Shown here: positions 34,996 to 44,076 of the stretch, in pieces | How positions within the stretch are numbered: the first letter of the stretch is position 1 | How the letters are laid out: each line of letters starts with the position of its first letter | NCBI GenBank assembly: GCA_041401985.1 | Contig: JAWKTE010000013.1 | Span: 1-64,000 of the forward strand | DNA: 64,000 nt | Direction: 5' to 3' | DNA from: JACKHA01 sp041401985 | Lineage (GTDB): Bacteria; Planctomycetota; Phycisphaerae; Phycisphaerales; UBA1924 | Position numbers and translations under genes: made by a program | Notes under the pieces: generated by a model | Databases searched by the model: none | The model's input: the letters and a program-made list of their open reading frames with translations, nothing else | What the model was told of the DNA's origin: nothing

Positions 34996-36363
34996 TCAGC
35001 AACCGCGCACGAAGAAGTCGACGAAGTAGAAGAAGTCGCTGGCGTTCAACACACCGTCGGGCGTGCCGTACCCCGGCTGGCCCAGGACCGAGCCGTCGGT
35101 GAGGTCGCACACCGCGGCGTTGCCGGCGGCGAACTGGCCCAGGTAGTAAAAGAAGTCGTCGTTGTTCACCCGCCCGTCCGGCACGCCGTAGCCGGGGTCC
35201 GACGCGACGGCCGACGAGGTAAGATCGGGCAGGCAGAGCCAGTAGCGGGCGAGAAACGCGTCGGAATCGTCCTCAACATACCCACCGCCGAGGGGCCCAG
35301 CGACCCAACCCGCGAGGATCACGCCACCGGCGTCAGTGGGCGCGAGTCGGAGGCCGATGAAGATGCTGTTGGCGTTGATGTTCCGCGTCCACAGCACGTT
35401 CTGGTTGGCGTCGAGCCGAACCAGCCAGGTGGAGTAGTCATCGGACCACTTTGGCCTTAGATCCGGCACCCGCTGCACCAACGCCAGCACGCCGGCATCG
35501 GGCAACGCCAGCACGTCCTCGACAGTTTCGAGATCCATGGGCGAGTCAATCTCGGTCTGCCAGATTGGATCGCCATCCAGGTCGAACAGCCCGATCAGCG
35601 AACGATCCGTCAAGCCTCCATAGCCGCCTTGAAGAAAACCGCCATTGACCGGCCGCAAGGTGACAATCCCCTCCCAGTCACCACGCTGCTTGACCCAGAG
35701 CAAAGTCCCGTCCGGCCCGACGCGCGCCACCCAAGGATCACTGTTACCCGTGAGCGGCGCGACGATCGGGGAATAGGTGGTGCCCGCGAGCAGCAAGCCA
35801 CCCTCACCGTCCGCGCTCCAGCCCCACCCGCCGAATTCCACAAACTCGGCAAGCGGAAGCGTGGTTTCCCATACGAGCTGACCCTCGGCGTCGCGTCGCG
35901 AAACGCGAAAGCCGAAGTCGATCCCCGCGACGTACACGCCTTCGCTCCCGTCCCCGACCGCGACGACCGCCTCGCTGGTCCGCACCAGGTACTCCGACCA
36001 GTTGCGGTCGCCCGATTCGGAGTACGACTCCAGCAACGCTGAAGAGAACCCCGAAAGCACGTGAACACCGCCGCTCGCCGGCGCCAACGTCGGGGGGCCG
36101 GCTCGGCCGGGGTCGCCAACAGGCACTTGCCACTGCCGCGAGCCCTCACTGTCGAACCTTGCAAGCCAGTTCTGGCGAGACGGACCACCGAGTCCACCCG
36201 AGACGCCTGACACAAACACCCCGCCCTGCCCGTCCTCAAGCAGGTCGAACGGTGAGTCATACACCGGCGTGCCGAACCGCACGCTCCACAACCGCGTCTG
36301 GGCATGGGCCGCGGCCACGGCAAGCACCTGGACAGCGACGGCGACCGGCACAATCACCCGCAT
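34996..36363 (-). CDS. secreted protein with GC-ending C-terminal module, unrecognised body
   Basis: A 455-residue exported protein. A Sec signal (VPVAVAVQVLAVAAAHA) precedes a body of repeated [GG..V.G..G] and Trp-rich beta strands (for example GGLLLAGTT, GGFLQGGYGG, GGVILAGWVAG), which suggests a beta-propeller of the SBBP kind. The C-terminal ~80 residues hold two copies of the module [DLTSSAV..DPGYGVPDGRV..DDFFYYL..F] and [DLTDGSV.GQPGYGTPDGVL..SDFFYF], ending in RGC. This matches the module of the protein at 32157. The ATG at 36363 has GGAG upstream. Its role is probably extracellular binding. Confidence 0.75.
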   Translation of the reverse strand: MRVIVPVAVAVQVLAVAAAHAQTRLWSVRFGTPVYDSPFDLLEDGQGGVFVSGVSGGLGGPSRQNWLARFDSEGSRQWQVPVGDPGRAGPPTLAPASGGVHVLSGFSSALLESYSESGDRNWSEYLVRTSEAVVAVGDGSEGVYVAGIDFGFRVSRRDAEGQLVWETTLPLAEFVEFGGWGWSADGEGGLLLAGTTYSPIVAPLTGNSDPWVARVGPDGTLLWVKQRGDWEGIVTLRPVNGGFLQGGYGGLTDRSLIGLFDLDGDPIWQTEIDSPMDLETVEDVLALPDAGVLALVQRVPDLRPKWSDDYSTWLVRLDANQNVLWTRNINANSIFIGLRLAPTDAGGVILAGWVAGPLGGGYVEDDSDAFLARYWLCLPDLTSSAVASDPGYGVPDGRVNNDDFFYYLGQFAAGNAAVCDLTDGSVLGQPGYGTPDGVLNASDFFYFVDFFVRGC

Positions 36364-36507
36364 GGTGAACTCCTGCAAGAGTGCACCGTTCTATCGGACA
36401 CCGACACGAACTCGCTGGATTCGACGGCTCACGGGCACACCCACACGTCGAGGAGGAAGCACCTCGAATCGGTTCCCATTGCCCAGTGCCCAGTGCCCAA
36501 CCTCGAA

Positions 36508-36528
36508 GGCGCGCCTCGCTCGCGCGCC
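36508..36528 (-). terminator. weak hairpin downstream of mreB
   Basis: GGCGCGC (36508-36514) and GCGCGCC (36522-36528) form a 7-bp stem with loop CTCGCTC, starting two bases after the mreB stop on the minus strand. No T tract follows, so termination would need Rho or be partial. It is followed by a short 7-bp repeat [GCCCAGT] in the spacer before the secreted protein gene. Confidence 0.3.
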
Positions 36529-36530
36529 CC

Positions 36531-37580
36531 TCACCCATCCAGATCATTCTCGAGCGTCACCTTCCACTCCTCAAGGTGCTCGAGGTAGATCGCCGTGCCG
36601 CGGGCCACGCACGTCAGCGGGTCCTCCGCCACGTTCACGTCCAGCCCCGTCGCCTTGCCCAGCGTCGTCGACAGGCCACGCAGCAGCGCCCCGCCCCCGG
36701 CCAGCGTGATCCCGTTCTCCACCAGGTCCGCCGCCAGTTCCGGCTCGGCCCGCTCCAGCGTCCGCTTCACCGCCTCGATGATCGAGCCAACCGGCTCCAT
36801 CAGCGCCTCGCGGACCTCCTCGCTGGTGATCACCGTCTTCCGCGGCATGCCGCTGATCATGTCCCGCCCGCGGACCTCCATCGACAGCTCTTCCCGCAAC
36901 GCCGCGGCCGAGCCGATCTCGATCTTGATCCGCTCGGCGGTCTGCTCCCCGATCATCAGGTTGTAGACCTTCCGCATGTGGTTCATGATCGCTTCGTCGA
37001 AGTCGTCCCCCGCCACCCGGATCGACTCGCACGTGGCGATGTCCGCCAGCGACATGATCGCCACCTCGGTCGTCCCGCCACCGATGTCCACGATCATGCT
37101 CGCCGTCGCCTCGGCGAACGGCAGCCCCGCCCCGATCGCCGCCGCCACCGGCTCCTCCAGCAGGAACGTCCGCCGCGCCCCGGCGTGCTCGGCCGAGTCG
37201 AACACGGCCCGCTTCTCCACCGCCGTGATGCCCGACGGGATCGAGATGACCACGCGAGGTCCGATAATGCTCCGACGCCCCGTCACTTTCTTGATGAAGT
37301 ACCCGAGCATCGCCTCGGTGATCTCGAAGTCGGAGATCACGCCGTCCTTCAGCGGGCGGACCGCGGTGATCGAGCCGGGGGTCTTGCCCAGCATCTCCTT
37401 GGCGACCCAGCCCACCGCCTCGCCGCCCTTGAGCACCTGGTTCGTGCCCTTCCGCACCGCGACCACGCTCGGCTCGTTCAGAACGATGCCCTGCCCGCGC
37501 ACCGCAACGAGAGTGTTGCAGGTGCCCAGGTCGATCCCCATGTCGACACTCAGCAAGCCCAGAAGGCGATCGATGAACAC
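36531..37580 (-). CDS. mreB: rod shape-determining protein MreB
   Basis: A 349-residue actin-like ATPase. The phosphate-1 loop DMGIDLGTCNTLV, the segment VVISIPSGI, the phosphate-2 DIGGGTTEVAI and the adenosine loop LAGGGALLRGL are all in place, so it is a canonical MreB guiding cell wall synthesis. The open frame starts at 37634, but I chose the GTG at 37580 because family members start with [M(F/L)xDRLLGLFSxDMGIDLG] and here the matching residues are VFIDRLLGLLSVDMGIDLG. The usual mreC, mreD and pbp2 genes are not next to it. It lies downstream of a short SecA gene on the same strand. Confidence 0.93.
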   Translation of the reverse strand: MFIDRLLGLLSVDMGIDLGTCNTLVAVRGQGIVLNEPSVVAVRKGTNQVLKGGEAVGWVAKEMLGKTPGSITAVRPLKDGVISDFEITEAMLGYFIKKVTGRRSIIGPRVVISIPSGITAVEKRAVFDSAEHAGARRTFLLEEPVAAAIGAGLPFAEATASMIVDIGGGTTEVAIMSLADIATCESIRVAGDDFDEAIMNHMRKVYNLMIGEQTAERIKIEIGSAAALREELSMEVRGRDMISGMPRKTVITSEEVREALMEPVGSIIEAVKRTLERAEPELAADLVENGITLAGGGALLRGLSTTLGKATGLDVNVAEDPLTCVARGTAIYLEHLEEWKVTLENDLDG

Positions 37581-37765
37581 GCGCGGCACATCCCGGCCAA
37601 GTGGTGCGTCCGACTCCGTCCGACGGTGCCACACATTATCGGCAGTTCACCCACCGCACCACCGATCAGACAGGCGTGGATTGTTGATACGCCGCGTTGC
37701 GCTGTCGTTCTCGGACGCTAGACAGCAGGCGACACCAACCGACAGCCGCCGCGATCCGCCCGACC

Positions 37766-39763
37766 TCACCCGCCCGGCAGGTACTTGTCGATCCAGTCGT
37801 CCTGGCGCATGACCGACGCCCGGTTCCGCCGGTCCCGCGCCTGGGCCCTGCGCTGGGCGATCTCGAACACCCTCAGGGCCAGCGCCCCGGAGCGTTCCTC
37901 GCCCCCCGGGCGGGCCGCGACCGTCGCCGCCAGGGCCGGGGCGTGCTGGCGGACGATCTCGTCGTCGAGCGAGACGAACGTCTGGGCCGAGCCCGGGTCG
38001 CCCTGGCGACCGGCCCGCCCGATGAACTGGCGGTCGATCCGCTTGGCCGAGTGCATCTCGGTCAGAACCACGTGCAGCCCGCCCGCGGCATGAGCCGCCT
38101 CGTCGAGTTTGATGTCGGTCCCGCGCCCGGCCATGTTGGTCGCGACGGTGATGGCGGCATCCGCCCCTCCGGCCCCCGCCCGGGCGATCAGTTCGGCCTC
38201 ATCCTTGTCGAAGTTGGCGTTGAGCACCTGGTGCTCCAACCCCCGCTCCTTGAGCAGCTCGCTCAGGTGCTCGCTGGCCGCGATCGAGCGTGTGCCCACC
38301 AGCACGGGCCGCCCCTTGGCGTGCAGGTCGGCGATCGACGCCGCCACCGCCTCCCACTTGGCCTCGGCGGACCTGAACACCCGGGCGGGCCACTGCTTCC
38401 GAATGACAGGCCGGTTCGTGGGGATCTCCATGACGGCCCGGTCGTACACCCGCTCCATCTCGCGGGTCGCGTCGGCCGCGGTGCCGGTCATCCCGCACAG
38501 GAACGGGTACATGCGGAAGAACCGCTGGAACGACAGGCGGGCCAGCGTTTCCCGGTCCGCCGTGACGTCCAGCCCCTCCTTGGCCTCGACCGCCTGGTGC
38601 AGACCGTGCTCCCACGAGCGGTCCGGCAGGAATCGCCCGGTGTACTCGTCGACGATCACCACCCGCCCCTCGACGATCGCGTACTGCTGCCCCCGGATGT
38701 AGCAGTGCTTGGCGACGAGCGCCTGCTTGATGAGTTCCTCGGCCCGGCGCGTCGCCCGCCAGATCGGCTCGTCCAACTCGTCCCACATCTGCTCGGCCCG
38801 GTGCTCGCCCCGGCGCTTCAGGTCCGCCTTCCGCCGGACGTGGTCGATCTTGTAGTCCGGCCCCTCGTCCAACTTCGCCGCCATCCGGGCCGCCTGGCGG
38901 TACACCTCCGCCATCTCGTCCTGCTGGGTCGATCTGGCGATGATCAGCGGCACCACGCCCTCGTCGATCAGCACCGCGTCGGCCTCGTCCACGATCGCCG
39001 CCTCGAGCCCCGGCACCATCGGCCCGGCCCCGGCCTCCAGCGCGTCCTCGCCCAGCATCGACAGCCCCAGCCGCGCCGCCCACGCGCTCTGGACCCGCCC
39101 GAGGCGCAACTGGTCCCGCAAGTAGTCCGCCGTGATCTGCTTGGGCGTGCCGTACACGATGTGCCGCGCGTACAGCCCGAACCGCTCGCGCGGGTCCTGC
39201 TCCTGCTGGATGGCCCCCACCGTCACGCGGCAGCGCTTGTACACCTCCGCCCGCGAGTGCGCATCCCGACGCGCCAGATAGTCGTTGACCGTGAAGAAGT
39301 GCACGTGCCGACGCTGCCAGGCGATCAGCGGCGCCGCGATCGAGCCGGTCAGCGTCTTGCCCTCGCCCGTGAGCATCTGCACGATCCGCCCGTGGTACAG
39401 GGCCATCGCGCCCATCAACTGGACCTCGAACGCCTCTTCCCCGGTCTGGCGACGGGCCACCTCCCGCACCAGCGCCATCGCCCGGCGGATCGTGGAATCG
39501 TCCTGACGCTGGCGGACGAACACCTCGCGGATGTCGCCGACCGCGTCGTCGAGCACCGCCTCCGAGAACCCCCGGATCTCGGGGGCCATCGCGCAGATCG
39601 CCCGGGCCTCGCGCCGCAGGAACCCGAGCGAGATCCGGGCCGATCTGGCCTTGACCCCGATCCAGTTCGCCGCCCCGTCCACGCCCAGATGGACCGTCGG
39701 CCTCCGCCGGCGCGACCGGACCGACTGATACAGCACGTTGTAGCGGGTCAGGGCGTGGGGCAT
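37766..39763 (-). CDS. secA: short SecA-type preprotein translocase ATPase
   Basis: A 665-residue SecA family motor; normal SecA is 830-1000 residues. The nucleotide sites are complete: TGEGKT (Walker A), IVDEADAVLIDEG (Walker B), GMTGTA, TNMAGRGTDI and QFIGRAGRQGDPG. A preprotein cross-linking domain is visible (EGPDYKIDHVRRKADLKRRG). The helical scaffold and wing parts and the C-terminal zinc tail look shortened; the last residues RNRASVMRQDDWIDKYLPGG contain none of the CxC...CH tail. It may be an accessory (SecA2-like) pump for a special export substrate or the only SecA of this strain; the window cannot decide. It precedes mreB on the same strand. Confidence 0.85.
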   Translation of the reverse strand: MPHALTRYNVLYQSVRSRRRRPTVHLGVDGAANWIGVKARSARISLGFLRREARAICAMAPEIRGFSEAVLDDAVGDIREVFVRQRQDDSTIRRAMALVREVARRQTGEEAFEVQLMGAMALYHGRIVQMLTGEGKTLTGSIAAPLIAWQRRHVHFFTVNDYLARRDAHSRAEVYKRCRVTVGAIQQEQDPRERFGLYARHIVYGTPKQITADYLRDQLRLGRVQSAWAARLGLSMLGEDALEAGAGPMVPGLEAAIVDEADAVLIDEGVVPLIIARSTQQDEMAEVYRQAARMAAKLDEGPDYKIDHVRRKADLKRRGEHRAEQMWDELDEPIWRATRRAEELIKQALVAKHCYIRGQQYAIVEGRVVIVDEYTGRFLPDRSWEHGLHQAVEAKEGLDVTADRETLARLSFQRFFRMYPFLCGMTGTAADATREMERVYDRAVMEIPTNRPVIRKQWPARVFRSAEAKWEAVAASIADLHAKGRPVLVGTRSIAASEHLSELLKERGLEHQVLNANFDKDEAELIARAGAGGADAAITVATNMAGRGTDIKLDEAAHAAGGLHVVLTEMHSAKRIDRQFIGRAGRQGDPGSAQTFVSLDDEIVRQHAPALAATVAARPGGEERSGALALRVFEIAQRRAQARDRRNRASVMRQDDWIDKYLPGG

Positions 39764-39993
39764 GTGGAGGGCACTCGACGCGCGTCGTGGCCGGTTCGTG
39801 ACCGGCGCGGCATCGGGCGGCTGGGCGGGCGGTACACCCGACGAGTGCCGCCCGCGGCGGGACGCCCGAGGCCGTCCGGCCCCGCGTCCGCCGCTCCGCA
39901 GGCCCTACACCCTACGCCGCCGGGGCAGCCCCGGTTGACCCGGAGCCCGCTTTGGCAGAAACTCCTCTGGTTCGGGAGAAAAAGGGGAAGCCA

Positions 39994-41283
39994 ATGCTCG
40001 CCATCCCCCGCCGCACGGGCGAGGCCATGGGTCGGCTCCGGCTCGGCGTCGCCGTGTTGACGGCCAGCGCCGGGCTTGCCATCGCCCAGGACGCCAGCGA
40101 CACCGCACCGGCCCGTGGCGACACGCCAGCCCCCGCCCAGCGACAGGCCGAGGCCGTCGCGGGCGACGCCGCACGCCCCGTTCCGGGCATCGTCGAAACG
40201 CGGCCCGCCCAGCCCGGCACCAACGGCGCGTTCGGCCCCCGACCCTCCTTCGCCGCCCCCGCCGACTCCATCGAGCCCTACATCGCGCTGTTCGACGCCG
40301 AGGACTACGCGGCCCGCCAGAACGCCGCCGAGTTCATCATGACCACCCCCTCGGTGGAACTCGCCACGCTGCTGCCCCACCTCCGCCGCGAGAACCTCTC
40401 GCCCGAGGCCCGCTCGCGCCTGAACAACATCGCCAGCCTCATCTTCCGTGTCACGCCCAGGGCCGCGATGGGCGTGCAGTTCGACCGCTCCAGCGGCGGC
40501 CCGGTCATCATCAGCGCCGTGGTCCAGACGCCCCTCTTCCGCGCCCACGAGGTGCTCGAAGCCGGCGACCAGATCCTCGAAGCCGACGGCACGCCGATCC
40601 GCACCTACGACGAGTTCCAGGCCGCCATCCTCTCGCACGACCCGTACGGCGCGATGCGCCTGGCCATCCGACGCCGCGGCGAGATCAAGCGCGTCGTCGT
40701 GCCCCTGGGCGACTTCATGCGCCTCGGCAGCGGGATCATGCCGACCGACCAGATCCTCGAGCAGGCCTGGGAGCGCCGCTTCGCCCGCGAACTGGGCGAC
40801 GCCGCGGCGTCGCTAACGCCCTCGCTCGACCTCCGCACCCTGGGCGGTCAGGCCTCTCGCACCGGGCGCGACGCCGACGGCGACAAGGACGACGGCTCGG
40901 TCCGCGTCATCGCCGGCGGCGACTCGCGCGGCGGGCTGGACCAGGACGGCGTGCCCATCGCCGCCATCGACCTGCCCGAGGACGAGCGCCTCCGCCGCTC
41001 GATCCGCGAGGCGCTCCAGCAGCAGGGCTGGCCCGAGGCCGAGATCGCCAACGCCGAGCGCCAGCTCCAACCCATCCTCGAACGCCGCGACACGCTGCTG
41101 GCCCAGAAGGCCCGCCTGCAGCAGTCGATCGACTCGTTCCTTGTGCTGCTGCGCGACCAGTCGCAGGACCCCGCGGTCCGCCAGCAGGCCCGCCAGCGGA
41201 TCGAGGTCCTCCGCCAGCAACTGGCCCAGATCGAGATCAGCCTCGAGACGCTCCAGGCCATGCTGCCCGCCCAGCAGCGATAG
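39994..41283 (+). CDS. secreted PDZ-domain protein with coiled-coil C-terminus
   Basis: A 429-residue exported protein. A signal peptide (about residues 10-31, ending AIA-QD) leads into a disordered Pro/Ala-rich segment, then a helical region, then a PDZ-like domain at about 145-240 with the binding-groove strand [AGDQILEADGTPIRTYDEFQAAI] interrupted as two motifs (LEAGDQILEADG, PIRTYDEFQAAI). The C-terminal ~120 residues form a Gln/Arg-rich coiled coil. There is no protease domain, so it is probably a scaffold or protein-binding factor. The ATG at 39994 follows AGGGGAAG. It is divergent from the SecA gene and 42 bases before a membrane protein gene. Confidence 0.75.
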   Translation: MLAIPRRTGEAMGRLRLGVAVLTASAGLAIAQDASDTAPARGDTPAPAQRQAEAVAGDAARPVPGIVETRPAQPGTNGAFGPRPSFAAPADSIEPYIALFDAEDYAARQNAAEFIMTTPSVELATLLPHLRRENLSPEARSRLNNIASLIFRVTPRAAMGVQFDRSSGGPVIISAVVQTPLFRAHEVLEAGDQILEADGTPIRTYDEFQAAILSHDPYGAMRLAIRRRGEIKRVVVPLGDFMRLGSGIMPTDQILEQAWERRFARELGDAAASLTPSLDLRTLGGQASRTGRDADGDKDDGSVRVIAGGDSRGGLDQDGVPIAAIDLPEDERLRRSIREALQQQGWPEAEIANAERQLQPILERRDTLLAQKARLQQSIDSFLVLLRDQSQDPAVRQQARQRIEVLRQQLAQIEISLETLQAMLPAQQR

Positions 41284-41325
41284 GCCCGACGCATCCCCAC
41301 GCCCGCACGCACGAATCGAGACGCG

Positions 41326-41982
41326 ATGCCCGAGCACGACATCGCCGCCGCCATCGCCAGCGCCCTGCACGGGATGAACGCCATCACCGGCGGCCCACCC
41401 CCGAACCCGCTGCCCGCCGCCCCGCTGCTGGATCGCCTGCTCTTCGAGCAGCCGCTGCTGCTCAGCGTGCCGCTCGGGGCGGGGGCTCTCGTGGCCCTGT
41501 TCGTGTTCAACGCCCGCGCCCAACTCAAACGCGGCTTGCTCGTCGCGCTCGCCCTTGCCGCGCTCGCCGGGCTTGTGTGGCTCGCCTCGACGCTCGTCGA
41601 GACCAAACGCGATGCAGTACGCTCCAACACACGCGACCTGGTCAACGCCATCGGTCGGGCCGACACCCAGCGCGCCGGCGAACTGCTCAGCGACGATCCC
41701 GAGATCAGGTACGGCGTCTTCCGCGTGCCCAGCCGCGCCGCCCTGCTCGTGGCCATCCGCGAGGCCATGGGCCCAGGCGGGCGCTACGAACTCCAGTCCT
41801 GGCGGATCGCCGAACTCCAAGCGACGATCGACGGCCCGTCGCTGGCCCGCACCCAGGTGCTCGTCCGCGCCACCGAGAAGTCCACCGGCGCCCCCGGCTC
41901 GCTCTGGGCGGTCATGCAGTGGGAGCAGGACGAGCAGGGGCGGTGGCGGTGCTTCGTGGTGGAGCCGTTGAATCTGAACTGA
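41326..41982 (+). CDS. membrane protein with soluble NTF2-like domain, unrecognised
   Basis: A 218-residue protein. Two membrane helices (about 42-60 and 68-86) sit near the N-terminus; the remaining ~125 residues resemble a small alpha/beta NTF2-like domain by pattern (a helix of DLVNAIGRADTQRAGELLS, then strands with LARTQVLVRATEK and WEQDEQGRWRCFVV). It follows the PDZ protein on the same strand and may work with it at the envelope. I cannot assign a function. Confidence 0.6.
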   Translation: MPEHDIAAAIASALHGMNAITGGPPPNPLPAAPLLDRLLFEQPLLLSVPLGAGALVALFVFNARAQLKRGLLVALALAALAGLVWLASTLVETKRDAVRSNTRDLVNAIGRADTQRAGELLSDDPEIRYGVFRVPSRAALLVAIREAMGPGGRYELQSWRIAELQATIDGPSLARTQVLVRATEKSTGAPGSLWAVMQWEQDEQGRWRCFVVEPLNLN

Positions 41983-42002
41983 GTCGCGACCGTGTGCCGT
42001 GC

Positions 42003-42030
42003 CACCAGCCGCGGCTCGGAGCGGCTGGTG
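42003..42030. repeat. palindromic hairpin upstream of cysS
   Basis: CACCAGCCG (42003-42011) and CGGCTGGTG (42022-42030) form a perfect 9-bp stem with a 10-base loop. It lies between the membrane protein gene and cysS, without a T tract. In composition and shape it resembles the other palindromes of the window and could be a REP-like element or a weak terminator. Confidence 0.55.
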
Positions 42031-42119
42031 CAATCAACCGGCGAGCATCACACCCCCAGCGATCCCAGTCAGGCGTGCCGCCCCCCGACCGATAGCGCAA
42101 CCCGCCTCTACCATCGACC

Positions 42120-44009
42120 ATGCCCGACCACCTGGTCCTCTACAACACCCTGACCCGCAAGGCCGAGGCCTTCCGCCCGCGCGACCCGCGCCGCATCACG
42201 TTCTACACCTGCGGCCCCACCGTCTACGACGATGCCCACATCGGCAACTTCCGGTCGTTCCTCGCGGCGGACGTGCTGCGCCGGTTCCTGGAGTCGCCGC
42301 TGTGCCGGCTCGCCAACGACGCTGGTGGCCCAGCCTTGCAGGCTGGGTCGGGTGGTGGCCCAGCCTTGCAGGCTGGGTCGGGTGGTGGCCCAGCCTTGCA
42401 GGCTGGGTCCCGCACCGTCCTCCACGTCATGAACATCACCGACGTCGGGCACATGACCGACGACGACGCGGCCGACGGCGCGGGCGAGGACAAGATGGCC
42501 GCCGCCACGCGCCGCCTTGCGGAGGCCAAGAAGTCCGGCAAACTCCCGCCCGGCGCCGGCGACATCGACCCCACCGACCAGCACGCCATCGCACGCTTCT
42601 ACGAGGCCCGGTTCCTGGAGGACGCCCGCCGGCTCGGGCTCAGAGTCGCCATCGACGCCCAGCGCGACCCGACGCTGATGCCCCGCGCCACCGACGCCGT
42701 GCCCGGCATGATCGCCGTGATCGAGCGCCTCATCGAGCGCGGGCACGCCTACGCCGTCGGCCCGGCGGGGCGACAGACCGTCTATTTCAGCGTGCCGTCG
42801 TTCCCGGCGTACGGCTCGCTCTCGGGCAACACGCTCGACGCGCTGCGGGCCGGCCAGGGCGGGCGCGTGCAGGAGTCCCACCAGGCCGAGAAGAAGCACC
42901 CCGCCGACTTCCTGCTCTGGAAGAGCGACCCGTCGCACGCGATGCGCTGGGCCAGTCCGTGGGGCGAGGGGTACCCCGGCTGGCACATCGAGTGCACCGC
43001 GATGGCCGCGGCCCGCCTGTGCGCCGCCGATGATGGCAGCAACGCCGTCGCGTCGCCGCTCACGCCCGCGGCCCTGGCCGCCCTCGAAGTCGCCGACGCC
43101 CGGCCCATGATCGACCTGCACTCCGGCGGCGAGGACAACATCTTCCCCCACCACGAGTGCGAGATCGCCCAGTCCTGCGGGGCGTTCAACGCCTCGCCCG
43201 CCGACGCCGCCCCCGCCCGCGGCATGTTCGCCGCCCACTGGTTCCACCCGCGCTTCCTCATGGTCGAGGGCGCGAAGATGTCCAAGAGCAAGGGCAACTT
43301 CTTCACCGCCCGAGACCTGTTCGCCAAGGGCCACGAGCCCGCCGCCGTGCGCCTCGAACTCATCAAGACGCACTACCGCTCCAACGCGAACTTCACGGAG
43401 CAGGGGCTGAAGGATTCGGCGCGGACTTGGAGGCGTTGGACCAGGCGAATCGCCGCCGCTGGTGCGTCAGCACTCACCGCCCACAGCCACGGCGAACTCG
43501 AGCAGCATCGGCGCGCGCATAGGGAGATCCTTGCAGGCCAAGAGCGATTCGCCGACGCGCTCTTCGATGATCTCAACGTCGCCCTCGCCATCGCTGTCGT
43601 TCAAGAGACGTTTGACGCGTTCGATCGGGTGATGCACAGCGTCGATGCTGGCGAACTTGTCTCGCCTGACGGCACGTTGCACCTGATCGAGATGGATTCG
43701 CTGGTCGATCAGATTCGTGGCCTTGGTTCGCAGACCCTTGCCGCAACGAACGCGAACGCACTGCTCTGCATGCTCGACGTGCTGGGCCTCACTGACTGCC
43801 GACAGCCTGGTGTCATCGAAACCGAGTTCGCAGTCTATGTCCATCCCGCGAAGCCCACCATCGAGTCGGAAGAAGCTCTCGGTGCCAGGCGAGACGCGCG
43901 ACTCGCGAAGGACTTCGCCAGGTCGGATGCGATCCGGGATCAACTATCGGCCATGGGACTCGCCGTGAAGGATGTCCGTGGTGGCAAGCCCGAAGTTCGC
44001 AAAGGATGA
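42120..44009 (+). CDS. cysS: cysteinyl-tRNA synthetase interrupted by an in-frame repeat
   Basis: A 629-residue class I aminoacyl-tRNA synthetase; typical CysRS is 450-500. The catalytic motifs are intact: the zinc-binding start YTCGPTVYDDAHIGNF with the HIGN motif, WHIECTAMA, EDNIFPHHECEIAQS and KMSKSKGNFF. Between residues ~67 and ~98, before [VMNITDVGHMTDD], the chain holds three copies of the 10-residue GGPALQAGSG encoded by a 30-bp palindromic repeat at 42324-42409; another insertion of ~40 residues follows MTDD (AADGAGEDKM...). From about 43400 the third-position GC drops compared with the 5' half. It charges tRNA-Cys in the cytosol and should be essential. Confidence 0.9.
   Translation: MPDHLVLYNTLTRKAEAFRPRDPRRITFYTCGPTVYDDAHIGNFRSFLAADVLRRFLESPLCRLANDAGGPALQAGSGGGPALQAGSGGGPALQAGSRTVLHVMNITDVGHMTDDDAADGAGEDKMAAATRRLAEAKKSGKLPPGAGDIDPTDQHAIARFYEARFLEDARRLGLRVAIDAQRDPTLMPRATDAVPGMIAVIERLIERGHAYAVGPAGRQTVYFSVPSFPAYGSLSGNTLDALRAGQGGRVQESHQAEKKHPADFLLWKSDPSHAMRWASPWGEGYPGWHIECTAMAAARLCAADDGSNAVASPLTPAALAALEVADARPMIDLHSGGEDNIFPHHECEIAQSCGAFNASPADAAPARGMFAAHWFHPRFLMVEGAKMSKSKGNFFTARDLFAKGHEPAAVRLELIKTHYRSNANFTEQGLKDSARTWRRWTRRIAAAGASALTAHSHGELEQHRRAHREILAGQERFADALFDDLNVALAIAVVQETFDAFDRVMHSVDAGELVSPDGTLHLIEMDSLVDQIRGLGSQTLAATNANALLCMLDVLGLTDCRQPGVIETEFAVYVHPAKPTIESEEALGARRDARLAKDFARSDAIRDQLSAMGLAVKDVRGGKPEVRKG
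42324..42409. repeat. 30-bp palindromic tandem repeat inside cysS
   Basis: Three units of GGTGGCCCAGCCTTGCAGGC plus TGGGTCGGGT, exact over 30 bases (42324-42353, 42354-42383, and 42384-42409 as a partial one). Each contains the hairpin CCCAGCC-ttgca-GGCTGGG. Because the unit is 30 bases long the reading frame is kept and the peptide GGPALQAGSG is repeated. The insertion falls in a loop region of the Rossmann fold of CysRS. This looks like a REP-type element that expanded in a coding region. Confidence 0.92.
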
Positions 44010-44076
44010 CGTGGACACCAAGCCTGGCGCGGTTCGCCGGCGCCCGGGTCCGTTCTCGAGAATCGCTATGCGTCCA

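Noticed and set aside
37697..40060. A 787-residue open frame opposite to secA
   Set aside because: It is a high-GC shadow: its residues are the antisense of a fully conserved SecA gene and show Pro/Arg/His-rich low complexity without any family motif.
42324..42409. CRISPR array in cysS
   Set aside because: The units are contiguous 30-bp repeats without spacers, lie in a reading frame and no cas gene is near.
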